Shown: positions 22,301-28,825 of the stretch, piece by piece
Layout of the letters: each line of letters opens with the position of its first letter
Numbering within the stretch: the stretch's first letter is position 1
IMG/VR virus record: IMGVR_UViG_3300027977_000033
Location: 1-64,000 of that record
DNA: 64,000 nucleotides
Source of the DNA: a virus
Reading direction: 5' to 3' (one strand)
Translations under genes and position numbers: made by a program
The notes under the pieces: generated by a model
Seen by the model: the letters and a program-made list of their open reading frames with translations, nothing else
What the model was told of the DNA's origin: nothing
Database searches by the model: none

Positions 22301-25063
22301 GAGACCAACCCAATCCAAGCCAGCAAAGAAGACACGAGATCTGTTGAACAGCGATTGCTGGACATGGTACAACGAATCCAACTTGCCGAGACCGTCTTTA
22401 ACGATGTAAAGGCTAAGTTGCAGGCGGAAATAATCGCAGATAATCGAGCTAAAGAACTAAAGGCTGAAACCCAACTGTCAACAAAAGAGAGGGCGGATCT
22501 AGAAGCAAGGGCCAATCGTTTGTTTAACCCGAACGCTATTAATAGCCTTGATAGTTTACTGCGTAAGACAATTGATTTTAAGGCGGAGGCTCGTAAACAC
22601 ATGAGCCAAAGGGGGGCGTCGGTCGAGTCTCTTACTGAAGTGATAAAGACTAAGTTTCCAGGTTTCACGCCGGCTCAAGCTGAATCTCTAGGAAAATTTT
22701 TAAGTTCTCGATACGCAAGAATTCTTAAAGAAAGCGGAGAGAGACAGCTCTTGAATATTACCCGAAGGCTTGGGGAAAAGGCAACAGCTATGCCCAAGGG
22801 GAAAATGCAACAGCTTTTAGAACTTATAAATCTTGGGGCGTTTGACGAAGAAAAATTCTATAACGCTATTGCAGAACGCTATGATATCCCAGACTGGGAC
22901 CCAGCAATAGCGGAAGAGATTCGTCGACAAGCAGATGTTCTTCAAAACTTACCCTTGGGTTCCGATCAACAAGCCACGGCAACCTTTCAACTTCAAGCTT
23001 ACATTGCACAAAAAGTAAACAAACAAAAAAGGGGATGGGCTAGATTAGGTCGCAATCTTGATGTTGCCGCCTCTGTTTGGAAAGCTGGAGTTTTATCTGG
23101 GCCCCCCACTCAAATTGTTAATTTAGGGGCCACTCACTTGAACGTATTGTTTGAACTTTTAGCTGAAGCGAATGCGTATAAAAAACTGGCGAAGACGAAA
23201 GGAAAAGATGCGAAGTTTGGTGATTTCTTTAAGACGGGTCTGATCGCTTACTGGGACACAGTAGGCCGAGTAGGGGTTGAGCAAGCTAGTGACGCTTTCT
23301 CTACCGGTTTGACCAGATTTCGAAACGAAAAACAGATTGAGCTTTCTCCTTTAGAAGTTTTTAAATTCGATACGGACAAAACTTGGACCTTCAATAATTA
23401 TATTGCTGCTTGGAAGATTGTCGGGCGGGCTATGGCGGGAGCGGATACCTACAACTCGGTCATTGCGAATGAAGCCAAAGCCAGAATGGCGGCTAGATAT
23501 GCTTTGCTGACAGAGGGTCTGACGGCCGAAGAAGCCACTAAAAGAACGCAAGAAATTTTTGATAGGAACAGTGCCACTTCAGTTGCCTTGCAAGAGCAAG
23601 TCAACCGAGAGGAAGCTGACGAACAGTTTGGTTCTCTTGCTGGGCTAGATCCCAAAAGCTCTGCCTATCGGTCTACGAAAAGAAATATAGAGGCGGGCAA
23701 GCGTCGCAGATTTGAACAGTTGCGGGATGAAACAATCGCCAAGGAAAGTAAACTTGGAGAAACAGGAATGCAGGCAATTCGAGACTTCACACAGAAAGCA
23801 ACTTTTAACAACCGACCAGAGGGGTTGATCGGATATATTGGCGGGGAAATTGTGGGAGCACTTGCGGGGAAAGTTCCGCTACTGACCCCATTTGCTGCGT
23901 TTCCTCGGACGATCGCGAACATTATTAATTCTGGACTCAACTATACTCCTTACGGATATGCTCGAGCTTACGGGTTCTCTATCGGAAACATGTTTGATAT
24001 AATCCGTACGGGTAATTATGCTTTCAAGGCTCCCGAACAGGGAAGCGTTGAGTTCCATAAGCTACAGGCTCAAGCCTTTTGGGGTTCTATCGTAGCGTTT
24101 ACTTTGATAGGTCTTGCACTCAGAGATATAGATGAAGATTGGGACGATGCTTTCTTCGCGGTAACTGGACGAGGCCCTGCAGACGCGGAACAAAGGGAAC
24201 AACTCCGAGCATCTGGCTGGACAGAGAACACCGTTAAGTTTGGCTCGTTGCGCTTTAAACATACAGATTTCCCAGGCCTTAATACTATCTTCGGAGCGAT
24301 GGCTTTGGTGTCTGACATGTATCGATATGGCAACCTGAAAGAAGAGGACCTTGCAACTATTGCCACAACGGCGGCAATGTCTATTGGAAACTCTATCTTT
24401 GACAAGCAATTATTGAGCGGGGCAAAAACTTTATTTGAAGCAGTATCTGACCGAGGCAATTCTTCGGATAAGGCAAAACGGCTCATTCAAAGCTACACCG
24501 GTGGGTTTTTGAATCCTGGGTTTGCGAGGTGGATGACGAAAACATTTAATATTGGAGCCGACGGTATGGTGGGGGTCGTCGACTATAAAGAGCTTAACTC
24601 TACGACAGCGGGGTGGTTGATGGGGCTTACCCCAATGGCCGTTGTAGTCGGCAAACCAGAGCTCAATCGTCTGGGAGAACCCATTCGAGAATACCCCTAC
24701 ACAGCAACAATGAGACGGTTTGGATTTGTGCCAGAGGTAAAAGAACACCCGGTGTTCTCCCCATTAGTGAAAGCCGGCCTGTTCGTTCCTGGCGCTAGCA
24801 TTGGGCTAAAGATAAAAGATTTTGAAAAGGGCAAGGTTGTTCAGCGCAAGATGGACCGAGAAGAGTTTTACAACTACTCTAAATATAACGGAGAATACTT
24901 GCGACGCCGGTTAACCCCGCAGAAAGCTCAAGCCTTGGCCAGACTCGCCTCGCGTAGCCCAGAGGTAGCTCAAAAAGAATTGGAGAAACTCGCCGGGGAC
25001 GCTAGGGAGTATGGTAAAAATAGGATTGAGCAGGAAATCCGGATTAAACGCCGAAGAAAATAG
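16352..25063 (+). CDS. Giant internal virion protein (2903 aa) with sigma-like module
   Basis: 2903 residues, last of the three core genes, so placed like T7 gp16 but about twice as long. In order: a charged N-terminus; hydrophobic Gly/Ala segments at about residues 190-245 and 285-310 (possible membrane channel); Pro/Ala/Glu-rich linkers at about 470-610 and 855-930; a zincin-like spot EEEVIHANH near 1070-1078 that lacks a full HEXXH; a sigma-70/ECF-like module at 1300-1556; helical regions; a segment with SGPPTQIVNLGATHLN near 2250; and hydrophobic segments near 2490-2530 (GGEIVGALAGKVPLLTPFAA). The last regions resemble polyvalent phage proteins ejected into the host. No lysozyme domain is seen. 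Ejection with DNA is inferred from the T7/N4 model. Confidence 0.78.
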   Translation: MAVINEEDLQEYLEEQRALAEAPEEFEAPVAQVQEAPAQEFTNWDSYTSDPEYQTLDSSEKQELYDRWRQYATNYLASTGNLTTKDDLEFTKSYFSGIAEQEGLKGADYKPPNYAEQLIQQGQSGYRSLESGVAGYGALIGVADTESAANAIAERNRQEQDKYISPEFQEYGNKQLGFFGAVKEIVTNPFDLALPFLAQSMGSNLPALASSLGIAGVGGAVAGPAGAASAGLYSSAILGGATDALVTVDQLIKEEVQKRGLNPTDPQAVASVLADPEFKTYAIKYANARGLAIGATGLAAFGLGTILATPAREIAKAGVRGIAGEVGKQIGIQVVSEPVGEVAAQAGAQVATGQPIDIKGREVAEELVVGLPMSGVEAGVLTYKNLVENNAPATADEVLVNQVSDFRKQELERALARNEVDKFYGVLSIGEKAKTLGLAPNAVLTGEQSIFDTLTTEEKQAVQVAFEATKQRVQPPVLAREEVPAQAGEQPPVLKEPVAKVAAEVPPVLEPQVTAEEAEAEAAKAFEQALETTPPAPEVAVTPQEAVREAGAEAGVPAPAPETTAPISEAVQVPLEQVAPASAQAVAETPAPAPVPETPATQEKDLEEIISDAADSQRGKPESVMMDVTMKLKDETASSPSLIDLLEHVGDLSNRAQKRNAITNVEEKIRKVERYGQDGRDTLEKEIEQGYRDNAEYRVLKSIPELAALRDRVGEPEGPTSLFEVYERVRKEHGSKIEAEIKRSKEIAKQELKKYVEAHEKFNKPVTKLGKLGKDAAIALGNQDFNKLRSIVSEMRKWIDTYNKANEQKRDTMFNELAGKPTTAPVTQKLPPTKKQVTVLSKLGYLPADIEGLDRVQAKEIIGNQTPKTPTIEAPKEKVEAPAQAGTPAPAVPPAPVVGETPAASAQPPAGEVSLPVAPPASEPTTQTSLEERLGQADKKLTALLEKLGGVLGSDVKLDAASVAAFFGGVPDQATQARIESVLKLVNLGLSNVKARLKKAKAAGRNLEETFTNIDKLVFTNNYQGGGGIYADPRNPFEAGTLYINPDQLTRVLMSDLTLNPADFFASMLEEEVIHANHGKAMVRAFVQTFPPEKNKEVYASPAATLEAYIKFYDAQNAEIENSLTIDQIKNVVGKYAQSLGIDLAGKTKEQIVQEFNVGRPGRLAEEYLRALIQGRQLGSITEEQVRGYTTRPILRILGALRNWFRDLVGKGVQKRKTFVDRQHDAILSVLLSSSPTERLAAQGEINTAIPGRILASSIDPFAEELNRLNKNTNAKLEAEIQKEFGPRNKETGEGGLWRRTIIGRLKRSFPAVDPTEVESLVYASIPEAMGSFDEDKGAKFPTYLYGIAQKKILREKYKTLKRRTREVASFQAPGFYNIPLSLKSAQEADIEAEAEAPIESEDLTPEQRAEKLLARAPSLEKELDAQEKVSPVLEEKAVAAAYEPETGRTNLAEEGQELEELTLADGEAISSLDAVSAEKRTAYLEAQLGEAGKLLATAAKALGLTKIETEVLAYAADPDGSILTRKEITDKYGLTNDQFTNMRDDVLTRMREQLGRAGVTRTADVLASSIDPTRSQALARAKTTLPADVAAEIDTIIQDPFTDAGLTKLAKDFVKANSPNGDVMHAKRILDGRPNMKERERLAVLGVIGVTLRKRVSKVNEEIKKKGRSPERLALKNYLDTNLREVFIKSQQISSEFGQNLRSARTNNALYLPYHWEGLYTGPIGSQQEELLRTKQEVIKARAEIERLLDIISGDAVDGIYIKPPESPDDDAKIGVGDKPIKTPLPEGENFYELLSLFGDMSPTEGETFSDYLQRLGVNYDDVVSNLEGMKAASVSPAAVTKILPEGLKNLSAKEAIRKLVAIDKNFFGKLVALRIKSGGGTTEAQVAEGLDRKKLDVKDRPAELQTVFDFFGSTESTKPTSEAPIEKDILPPLVRLAKYAADTITDRVMRSLGADKAKMEKGSFEKLERQVRALVNAQFRQETNPIQASKEDTRSVEQRLLDMVQRIQLAETVFNDVKAKLQAEIIADNRAKELKAETQLSTKERADLEARANRLFNPNAINSLDSLLRKTIDFKAEARKHMSQRGASVESLTEVIKTKFPGFTPAQAESLGKFLSSRYARILKESGERQLLNITRRLGEKATAMPKGKMQQLLELINLGAFDEEKFYNAIAERYDIPDWDPAIAEEIRRQADVLQNLPLGSDQQATATFQLQAYIAQKVNKQKRGWARLGRNLDVAASVWKAGVLSGPPTQIVNLGATHLNVLFELLAEANAYKKLAKTKGKDAKFGDFFKTGLIAYWDTVGRVGVEQASDAFSTGLTRFRNEKQIELSPLEVFKFDTDKTWTFNNYIAAWKIVGRAMAGADTYNSVIANEAKARMAARYALLTEGLTAEEATKRTQEIFDRNSATSVALQEQVNREEADEQFGSLAGLDPKSSAYRSTKRNIEAGKRRRFEQLRDETIAKESKLGETGMQAIRDFTQKATFNNRPEGLIGYIGGEIVGALAGKVPLLTPFAAFPRTIANIINSGLNYTPYGYARAYGFSIGNMFDIIRTGNYAFKAPEQGSVEFHKLQAQAFWGSIVAFTLIGLALRDIDEDWDDAFFAVTGRGPADAEQREQLRASGWTENTVKFGSLRFKHTDFPGLNTIFGAMALVSDMYRYGNLKEEDLATIATTAAMSIGNSIFDKQLLSGAKTLFEAVSDRGNSSDKAKRLIQSYTGGFLNPGFARWMTKTFNIGADGMVGVVDYKELNSTTAGWLMGLTPMAVVVGKPELNRLGEPIREYPYTATMRRFGFVPEVKEHPVFSPLVKAGLFVPGASIGLKIKDFEKGKVVQRKMDREEFYNYSKYNGEYLRRRLTPQKAQALARLASRSPEVAQKELEKLAGDAREYGKNRIEQEIRIKRRRK
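20114..20134 (+). other. LASSIDP heptapeptide, upstream copy
   Basis: Residues 1255-1261 of the giant virion protein read LASSIDP, just before the sigma-like module. An identical heptapeptide lies after the module at residues 1567-1573. Six of the seven codons differ between copies, so identity is kept at the protein level and is not a fresh DNA duplication. It may be a processing site or a structural motif. Confidence 0.6.
20249..20464 (+). other. Sigma region 2-like domain inside giant virion protein
   Basis: Residues about 1300-1371. The stretch EVESLVYASIPEAM, then FDEDKGAKFPTYLYGIAQKK and ILREKYKTLKRR, follows the sigma-70/ECF region 2 pattern: an acidic start, LV, a helix, FD...G..F.TYLY.IA, then a basic helix ending in RR. 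In sigma factors this region binds the beta-prime clamp helices and the -10 element. The match is by eye. Confidence 0.65.
20849..21020 (+). other. Sigma region 4-like helix-turn-helix inside giant virion protein
   Basis: Residues about 1500-1556. LGLTKIETEVLAYAADPDG, then RKEITDKYGLTNDQFTNMRD and VLTRMREQL, fits sigma region 4: an L..(R/E)E.EVL helix, a helix-turn-helix with (E/K)EI...(Y/L)G(L/I)(T/S), and a basic recognition helix. It lies about 130 residues after the region 2-like part, separated by an acidic linker, the order found in ECF sigma factors. Confidence 0.62.
21050..21070 (+). other. LASSIDP heptapeptide, downstream copy
   Basis: Residues 1567-1573 of the giant protein, just after the region 4-like domain. 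Together with the upstream copy it brackets 305 residues (about 34 kDa), the size of a compact sigma factor. Possible protease recognition site; not proven. Confidence 0.6.
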
Positions 25064-25265
25064 TCCAAATTGAACGAGGCAATATACAAAAGAGTAGGGC
25101 AGTCCCCCAATAATAAGCACAGGCAACCCCAATGAAACAGCAGAAGCACAACCAAAACTCCGGGCAACAAAGCTCCTTAAGTGCTTCCGGTAAGCCCCGA
25201 GCGGCGTTCGCCAAGGCGTCTGTCGGAAACACCACATCAGTTGGTTCTTTTCGTTTTCTTTTCAT
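25044..25265 (-). CDS. Small membrane protein on the opposite strand (73 aa)
   Basis: The ATG at 25265 has a clear AAAGGAAC ribosome site upstream on the minus strand. The product has a basic N-terminus (MKRKRKEPTD), a helix, then a Cys-rich hydrophobic region (FWLCFCCFIGVACAYYWGTA followed by LLFCILP) with one or two membrane spans. Its end overlaps the end of the giant virion gene by 20 bases, tail to tail. It is the only minus-strand gene inside the virion region, so it probably has its own promoter. Function unknown. Confidence 0.6.
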   Translation of the reverse strand: MKRKRKEPTDVVFPTDALANAARGLPEALKELCCPEFWLCFCCFIGVACAYYWGTALLFCILPRSIWTIFFGV

Positions 25266-25333
25266 ACTAGTTCCTTTCTTGGTTAGGGGTTTGGGACTGG
25301 ACTGTCCAGTCTTTTTATAGGAGATAAGAGAGT

Positions 25334-25480
25334 ATGCCTTTAGGTCGAAAAACTAAACCCAAAGACGCTTGTTATAACAAGGTCAAAGCTCGGTATAAGG
25401 TATGGCCTTCGGCCTATGCCAGCGGGGCATTGGTTAAATGTCGTAAGGTTGGGGCCAAGAACTGGGGAAATTCTAAATGA
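25334..25480 (+). CDS. Small basic Cys protein (48 aa), conserved aquatic-phage type
   Basis: 48 residues with many Lys/Arg and two Cys: KPKDACYNKVKARYKVWPSA, then YASGALVKCRKVGAKNWG. This pattern recurs in small proteins near late genes of aquatic phages; function is unknown to me. Two Cys about 20 residues apart could bind metal or form a bridge. A GGAGATAAGAGAGT stretch precedes ATG. Confidence 0.68.
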   Translation: MPLGRKTKPKDACYNKVKARYKVWPSAYASGALVKCRKVGAKNWGNSK

Positions 25481-25629
25481 AATGGTGGTGGTCGATCCTC
25501 ATCCCGGCGATTGCTTTGGGTATGAGCGGGTGTTGGGAGTTTGAGGAAGAGGGTTGGTCAGATTGGAATTCGACTGAGCCAACACTACAGCATGCGCAAG
25601 ATGCGATGAGGGATGACCATGGGATTTGA
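25477..25629 (+). CDS. Small lipoprotein (50 aa)
   Basis: Starts at an ATGA overlap with the previous gene. The N-terminus is a lipoprotein signal (MKWWWSILIPAIALGMSGC), with a lipobox ending at Cys19. The mature 32 residues are acidic and Trp-rich. It might be an outer-membrane lipoprotein made late, possibly an accessory lysis or exclusion protein. A role in lysis is only suggested by the lysozyme gene downstream. Confidence 0.6.
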   Translation: MKWWWSILIPAIALGMSGCWEFEEEGWSDWNSTEPTLQHAQDAMRDDHGI

Positions 25630-25846
25630 GCTAGAGAAGAAATATGGATTACACGGCTGGTTCAAAAGAAACAAGGGCAGGGGGTGGGTTAACTGCAAGA
25701 CCGGAGGACCTTGTGGTCGTTCCGATTCTAGCAAGGGGAGCTACCCAGCTTGCCGTCCCACAAAGTCGATGTGTACATCGGCTTCTAAAAAGAAGACGGG
25801 ACCGGAGAGGATAAGTTGGAAGGGATTAGGGAGAGGAAAAAAATAA
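25613..25846 (+). CDS. Conserved Cys-rich basic protein, DUF5872-like
   Basis: 77 residues; ATG at 25613 or 25619 are both possible. The motifs GWFKRNKGRGWVNCKTGGPC, YPACRPTKSMC and KKKTGPERISWKG match a small conserved family in aquatic phages and bacteria (I recall DUF5872; name from memory). Four Cys suggest metal binding. Function unknown. It overlaps the lipoprotein gene and ends one base before the lysozyme gene's start. Confidence 0.65.
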   Translation: MTMGFELEKKYGLHGWFKRNKGRGWVNCKTGGPCGRSDSSKGSYPACRPTKSMCTSASKKKTGPERISWKGLGRGKK

Positions 25847-25847
25847 T

Positions 25848-26783
25848 ATGGCTGATACATTTACAGACGCAATCGAAGCGGGGGCATCAAATCGTCCCAG
25901 TTTCTCGCAAGAGGGTTTAGATTTGGTCAGGACTTTCGAGGGGTTCAGACCGGAAGCTTACTATGATCTCGACAACAAAAAGAAAAAGGGAAAGCTAACG
26001 GTGGGTTATGGGTTTACCGACTTCGATATCCCCGACTTAAAGCCAGGATACAAAATAGATAAAGCAAGGGCGGAGCAGATGCTTCCGGATTTGATTGAGA
26101 ACAAATACGGTTCGGCGGTTTTGGAAAAGGTAAAAGCGCCTTTGAATAGCCAGCAGTACAGCGCCTTAGCTAGCTTTGTGTATAACGTTGGGCCTACTGC
26201 TTTCGATAATAGCACCATGCTAAAAAAATTAAACGCGGGTGACTTTTCCGGAGCTGCTTCCGAATTCAAGAAGTGGAACAAAGCTGGGGGAAAAACTCTT
26301 GAGGGTCTAACTAAACGGAGGAGAGCGGAAGAGGCATTGTTTAGGGGAGACACGGACTCCCTCGGATCTATACTAGAGTCTCAGAGATTCGGTTTACCGG
26401 AGACGGGGGCATCCAGAACGGAGATGTCTGAAGCTGTGACTCCCATGCCAGACGCACCCAGCGAATCTCCAGAAGAGGTTGGGGCTGGGGTTGCTAGAAG
26501 GATAGCCGCGGAAATGGAAATGACTCCAGAAGAACGAGGCGTCAACGCGGCTAAGAGAGTTGCGGAGAGCATAGAAAACGCAGCTTCGAAACCAGTCGAA
26601 AGCTCGACGGGGGGTAAGTTCAATTTAGAATCTTTCACTAAACTTCTGAGTGGGCCCCAGAAGAAAGGTGACGAAGAGGAGGAAGAGTCTATTCCTTTTG
26701 CGGATAGTGTGAGCTTCAGCGGGAATCTACCGAGAGTTCCTTCCGGACTTCCGAGGAACTCGGGTCTCGGGAGAATGGGCTAA
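25848..26783 (+). CDS. GH24 (T4-type) lysozyme with long C-terminal extension
   Basis: 311 residues. The first 170 form a phage lysozyme: FEGFRPEAYYD (Glu31 catalytic, Asp40), LTVGYGFTD (Thr51), later SQQYSALASFVYNVGP and KGW-like ends LTKRRRAEEALF. It hydrolyses the glycan strand of peptidoglycan. There is no signal peptide. Residues 175-311 are acidic, low in complexity and probably disordered. Because a CHAP-like endolysin is already in the lysis cassette, this one may be in the virion to help entry, as in other podoviruses; that is inferred. Confidence 0.85.
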   Translation: MADTFTDAIEAGASNRPSFSQEGLDLVRTFEGFRPEAYYDLDNKKKKGKLTVGYGFTDFDIPDLKPGYKIDKARAEQMLPDLIENKYGSAVLEKVKAPLNSQQYSALASFVYNVGPTAFDNSTMLKKLNAGDFSGAASEFKKWNKAGGKTLEGLTKRRRAEEALFRGDTDSLGSILESQRFGLPETGASRTEMSEAVTPMPDAPSESPEEVGAGVARRIAAEMEMTPEERGVNAAKRVAESIENAASKPVESSTGGKFNLESFTKLLSGPQKKGDEEEEESIPFADSVSFSGNLPRVPSGLPRNSGLGRMG

Positions 26784-27085
26784 TGCCGATCGGGAGACCA
26801 AGCAAAGACAGCATGGCGTGCAACCGGCCACGGCCTTCGTGGATCGCAGGCAAGAAGCGTGTGGTTAAGGCTTGCGAGGGTGGTCGGGAGAAGATCGTAC
26901 ACTTTGGGGCTAAAGGCTACGGCCATAACTATTCACCAGCCGCGAGGAAATCGTTCAGGGCTAGGCACAACTGCGCTAACCCGGGGACCAAGTTAAGTGC
27001 TAGATACTGGGCCTGTAAGAACCTCTGGGCAGGGCCTGGGGGCTCCAAGCTGGCTAGCCCCTCAAGCCGTAAGGGCAAATACTAG
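26783..27085 (+). CDS. Conserved small basic protein (100 aa)
   Basis: Starts in the TAATG overlap with the lysozyme. The protein has VKACEGGREKIVHFGAKGYG, then HNYSPAARKSFRARHNC and YWACKNLWAGPGGSK. This combination is familiar as a conserved aquatic-phage protein next to structural genes; its role is unknown to me. It is strongly basic with several Cys, so nucleic-acid or metal binding is possible. Confidence 0.68.
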   Translation: MPIGRPSKDSMACNRPRPSWIAGKKRVVKACEGGREKIVHFGAKGYGHNYSPAARKSFRARHNCANPGTKLSARYWACKNLWAGPGGSKLASPSSRKGKY

Positions 27086-27122
27086 ATTGCCAAAGCAGGG
27101 TTAAACCTGTAGATACAAATTT

Positions 27123-27335
27123 ATGTACGGAATGAAGTCAAGCAAGAAGCTCCCCCCAATGAAACCGGTAAGTGGTTCTGGACTGGGCAGACAGAGATAC
27201 TCGACACCACTTCAAAAGAGACCGAAGACTATGGGTGCTGAACCGATAAGGCCAGCAGCGTTGAAAATGAAAACAAGCAAAGCGTCGAGTAAGATATTTA
27301 TGCCGAGGCAAGAAACAAAGAGTATTGGTTCTTGA
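27123..27335 (+). CDS. Small basic hypothetical protein (70 aa)
   Basis: 70 residues, rich in Lys/Ser/Pro/Met and probably disordered (KSSKKLPPMKPVSGSGLGRQ). No known family. It stands in the same plus-strand series of small basic proteins and might be a minor virion component. Confidence 0.5.
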   Translation: MYGMKSSKKLPPMKPVSGSGLGRQRYSTPLQKRPKTMGAEPIRPAALKMKTSKASSKIFMPRQETKSIGS

Positions 27336-27344
27336 GGAATACCT

Positions 27345-27500
27345 ATGCCCCTTGGCCGTAACGTTTCCAAAAACATTAGCGAGTTGTACGCCGATAATAA
27401 AAAGTCTGGCAAAGAGAAGGGCGATATGGGGAAGCCAAGGAGTCGCGCACAAATTGTAGCAATTGCTCTTAGGGCTGCCGGCAAATCGAAAAAGAAATGA
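27345..27500 (+). CDS. Small basic protein, DUF6496-like (51 aa)
   Basis: 51 residues beginning MPLGRNVSKNISELYADNKK, with KPRSRAQIVAIALRAAGKSK near the end. This is the well-spread small phage/bacterial protein pattern I recall as DUF6496 (function unknown). The stop overlaps the next ATG (ATGA). Confidence 0.72.
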   Translation: MPLGRNVSKNISELYADNKKSGKEKGDMGKPRSRAQIVAIALRAAGKSKKK

Positions 27501-27871
27501 GCGAACAGTATTACTTGCGGGACACGACTATCCACCCAGCTTCTGGGTTCGTCTACAAGGACGAAGACACCAAGCAAGTGATCACTGCTGGTAGTTTCGC
27601 TGATCTAATTGCCGCTGTTGTTCAGCACCGTAGGAATAACCATCTCGAAGTGGATGCGAAGATCGTTGACGCAATCCACGCTTATATTTGTGCGATGAAT
27701 AACAACGGGCCGTGTGCCAAAGGAACCCGTGGCCTTGGGGATCTGGTTCATACCGTAGCTCAGCCGATTGCGTGGGTAATTGATAAAGCTTTCGGGACGA
27801 ATGTTCAAGGTTGTTGGTCTTGCGGTGGTCGTCGTGATGCTTTGAATAAAGCAGTTCCATTCAATAAATAA
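27497..27871 (+). CDS. Hypothetical Cys-containing protein (124 aa)
   Basis: Coupled to the previous gene by ATGA. The N-terminal part (YYLRDTTIHPASGFVYKDED) looks like a beta sheet; the middle is helical, with a conserved-looking CAMNNNGPC; the end has CWSCGGRRDALN, a CxxC followed by a basic helix, suggesting a metal site. I do not recognise a function. Similar CxxC-plus-RRxALN ends occur in other phage proteins. Confidence 0.6.
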   Translation: MSEQYYLRDTTIHPASGFVYKDEDTKQVITAGSFADLIAAVVQHRRNNHLEVDAKIVDAIHAYICAMNNNGPCAKGTRGLGDLVHTVAQPIAWVIDKAFGTNVQGCWSCGGRRDALNKAVPFNK

Positions 27872-27907
27872 TTTGATAGTTGGCCACTAGCCAACTACGT
27901 TTTCTAT

Positions 27908-28195
27908 ATGAATATTGAGGGCGTGAAAAAACCCGTGAAGTATTCCCTTTGGTTTAAGAGGGAGGCCACCAAGGTATCCAAGCTACGCAAGGATATTGAC
28001 GGGCTGAGAGTCGAACATCAAGCTGTGCTCCAAGACATCGAGGATGGAGAGGAGTACGCCAAGGATTTAGAAGAATCGATCTGTGAGTTAGACAAACAAC
28101 TCGTCGCATCGAGGCGGGAGCTGGCTCGCAGGTTCGCAACCTACGACGCCAACTTCCGCCACGATGCCATGTTAGACCCTAGCCTTTTGGACTAG
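27908..28195 (+). CDS. Coiled-coil protein (95 aa)
   Basis: Last plus-strand gene of this block. The 95-residue product is charged and helical throughout (TKVSKLRKDIDGLRVEHQAV, then EYAKDLEESICELDKQLVAS), a probable coiled coil. It overlaps the end of the first minus-strand gene by 17 bases, tail to tail. Possibly a structural or scaffolding accessory; function unknown. Confidence 0.55.
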   Translation: MNIEGVKKPVKYSLWFKREATKVSKLRKDIDGLRVEHQAVLQDIEDGEEYAKDLEESICELDKQLVASRRELARRFATYDANFRHDAMLDPSLLD

Positions 28196-28379
28196 GATAT
28201 CTGAATACTTGCTTCTTGCCGGGCTTGGCAGTTGCTTTCTTCTTACCCCAATCAATAGACTGATAGTTCTTATAGAACCGATCAGACATGTTGCGAGGCG
28301 AGTCGCCTTTACCATTTTGCATATCTTCAAATGTAACATCGCCTCGTTGCCGAAGCGAGTCATAACTAATATCACTCAT
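28179..28379 (-). CDS. Small hypothetical protein (66 aa)
   Basis: Starts at an ATGA overlap with the upstream minus-strand gene, which supports it over a nearby frame of similar length. The product (MSDISYDSLRQRGDVTFEDM, then YQSIDWGKKKATAKPGKK) is charged, with a basic tail. Last gene of the long minus-strand series. No known family. Confidence 0.5.
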   Translation of the reverse strand: MSDISYDSLRQRGDVTFEDMQNGKGDSPRNMSDRFYKNYQSIDWGKKKATAKPGKKQVFRYPSPKG

Positions 28380-28825
28380 GGGTTGAATAGATCTTTCTCG
28401 ATAAGGGCCTTAAGTTTTTCTGACTGGGAGTCGTAGATCTTGGGTCCCTCGGTTGAGAACCGACTGTTCATGCTTCCGATACAAGCCTCACATCTGTCTT
28501 CGTAAGGTACCTGTATGTAGATAGTCTCATTGAACAATGAGTTGGTGGAACCCTCAAACGTGGATAGTTGACCTAGGATTTCTCCAGAGGTAGACACCAC
28601 GACTGGCCCGTCGAGTTGCCAATCGGCATTCTCTCTGACAGAACTCAGCAGAGAGTCCGTTGAGAAGTCTCCCGTCAGCGTACCTGACTCATTACTAACC
28701 GAATCAATCAGGGTAGGATTGTTGTTAAGTATCCCGAGGTAACCCTCTTCATCTTGAGCCATAACGCACGGCGTTATAGCCAACGCAATACCCATCACGA
28801 TTAATCTGCTTCCTGTATTGTCCAT
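28376..28825 (-). CDS. Exported protein with CxxC motif (149 aa)
   Basis: AGGAGA precedes ATG. The N-terminus is a signal peptide (GSRLIVMGIALAITPCVMAQ), likely cut after Ala23. The mature chain is acidic with a strand-like region (GPVVVSTSGEILGQL) and a CEAC motif within YEDRCEACIGS. Exported early phage proteins often act at the envelope, for example against superinfection; this is only a possibility here. CxxC could be redox-active or bind metal. The gene overlaps its upstream neighbour by 25 bases. Confidence 0.6.
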   Translation of the reverse strand: MDNTGSRLIVMGIALAITPCVMAQDEEGYLGILNNNPTLIDSVSNESGTLTGDFSTDSLLSSVRENADWQLDGPVVVSTSGEILGQLSTFEGSTNSLFNETIYIQVPYEDRCEACIGSMNSRFSTEGPKIYDSQSEKLKALIEKDLFNP

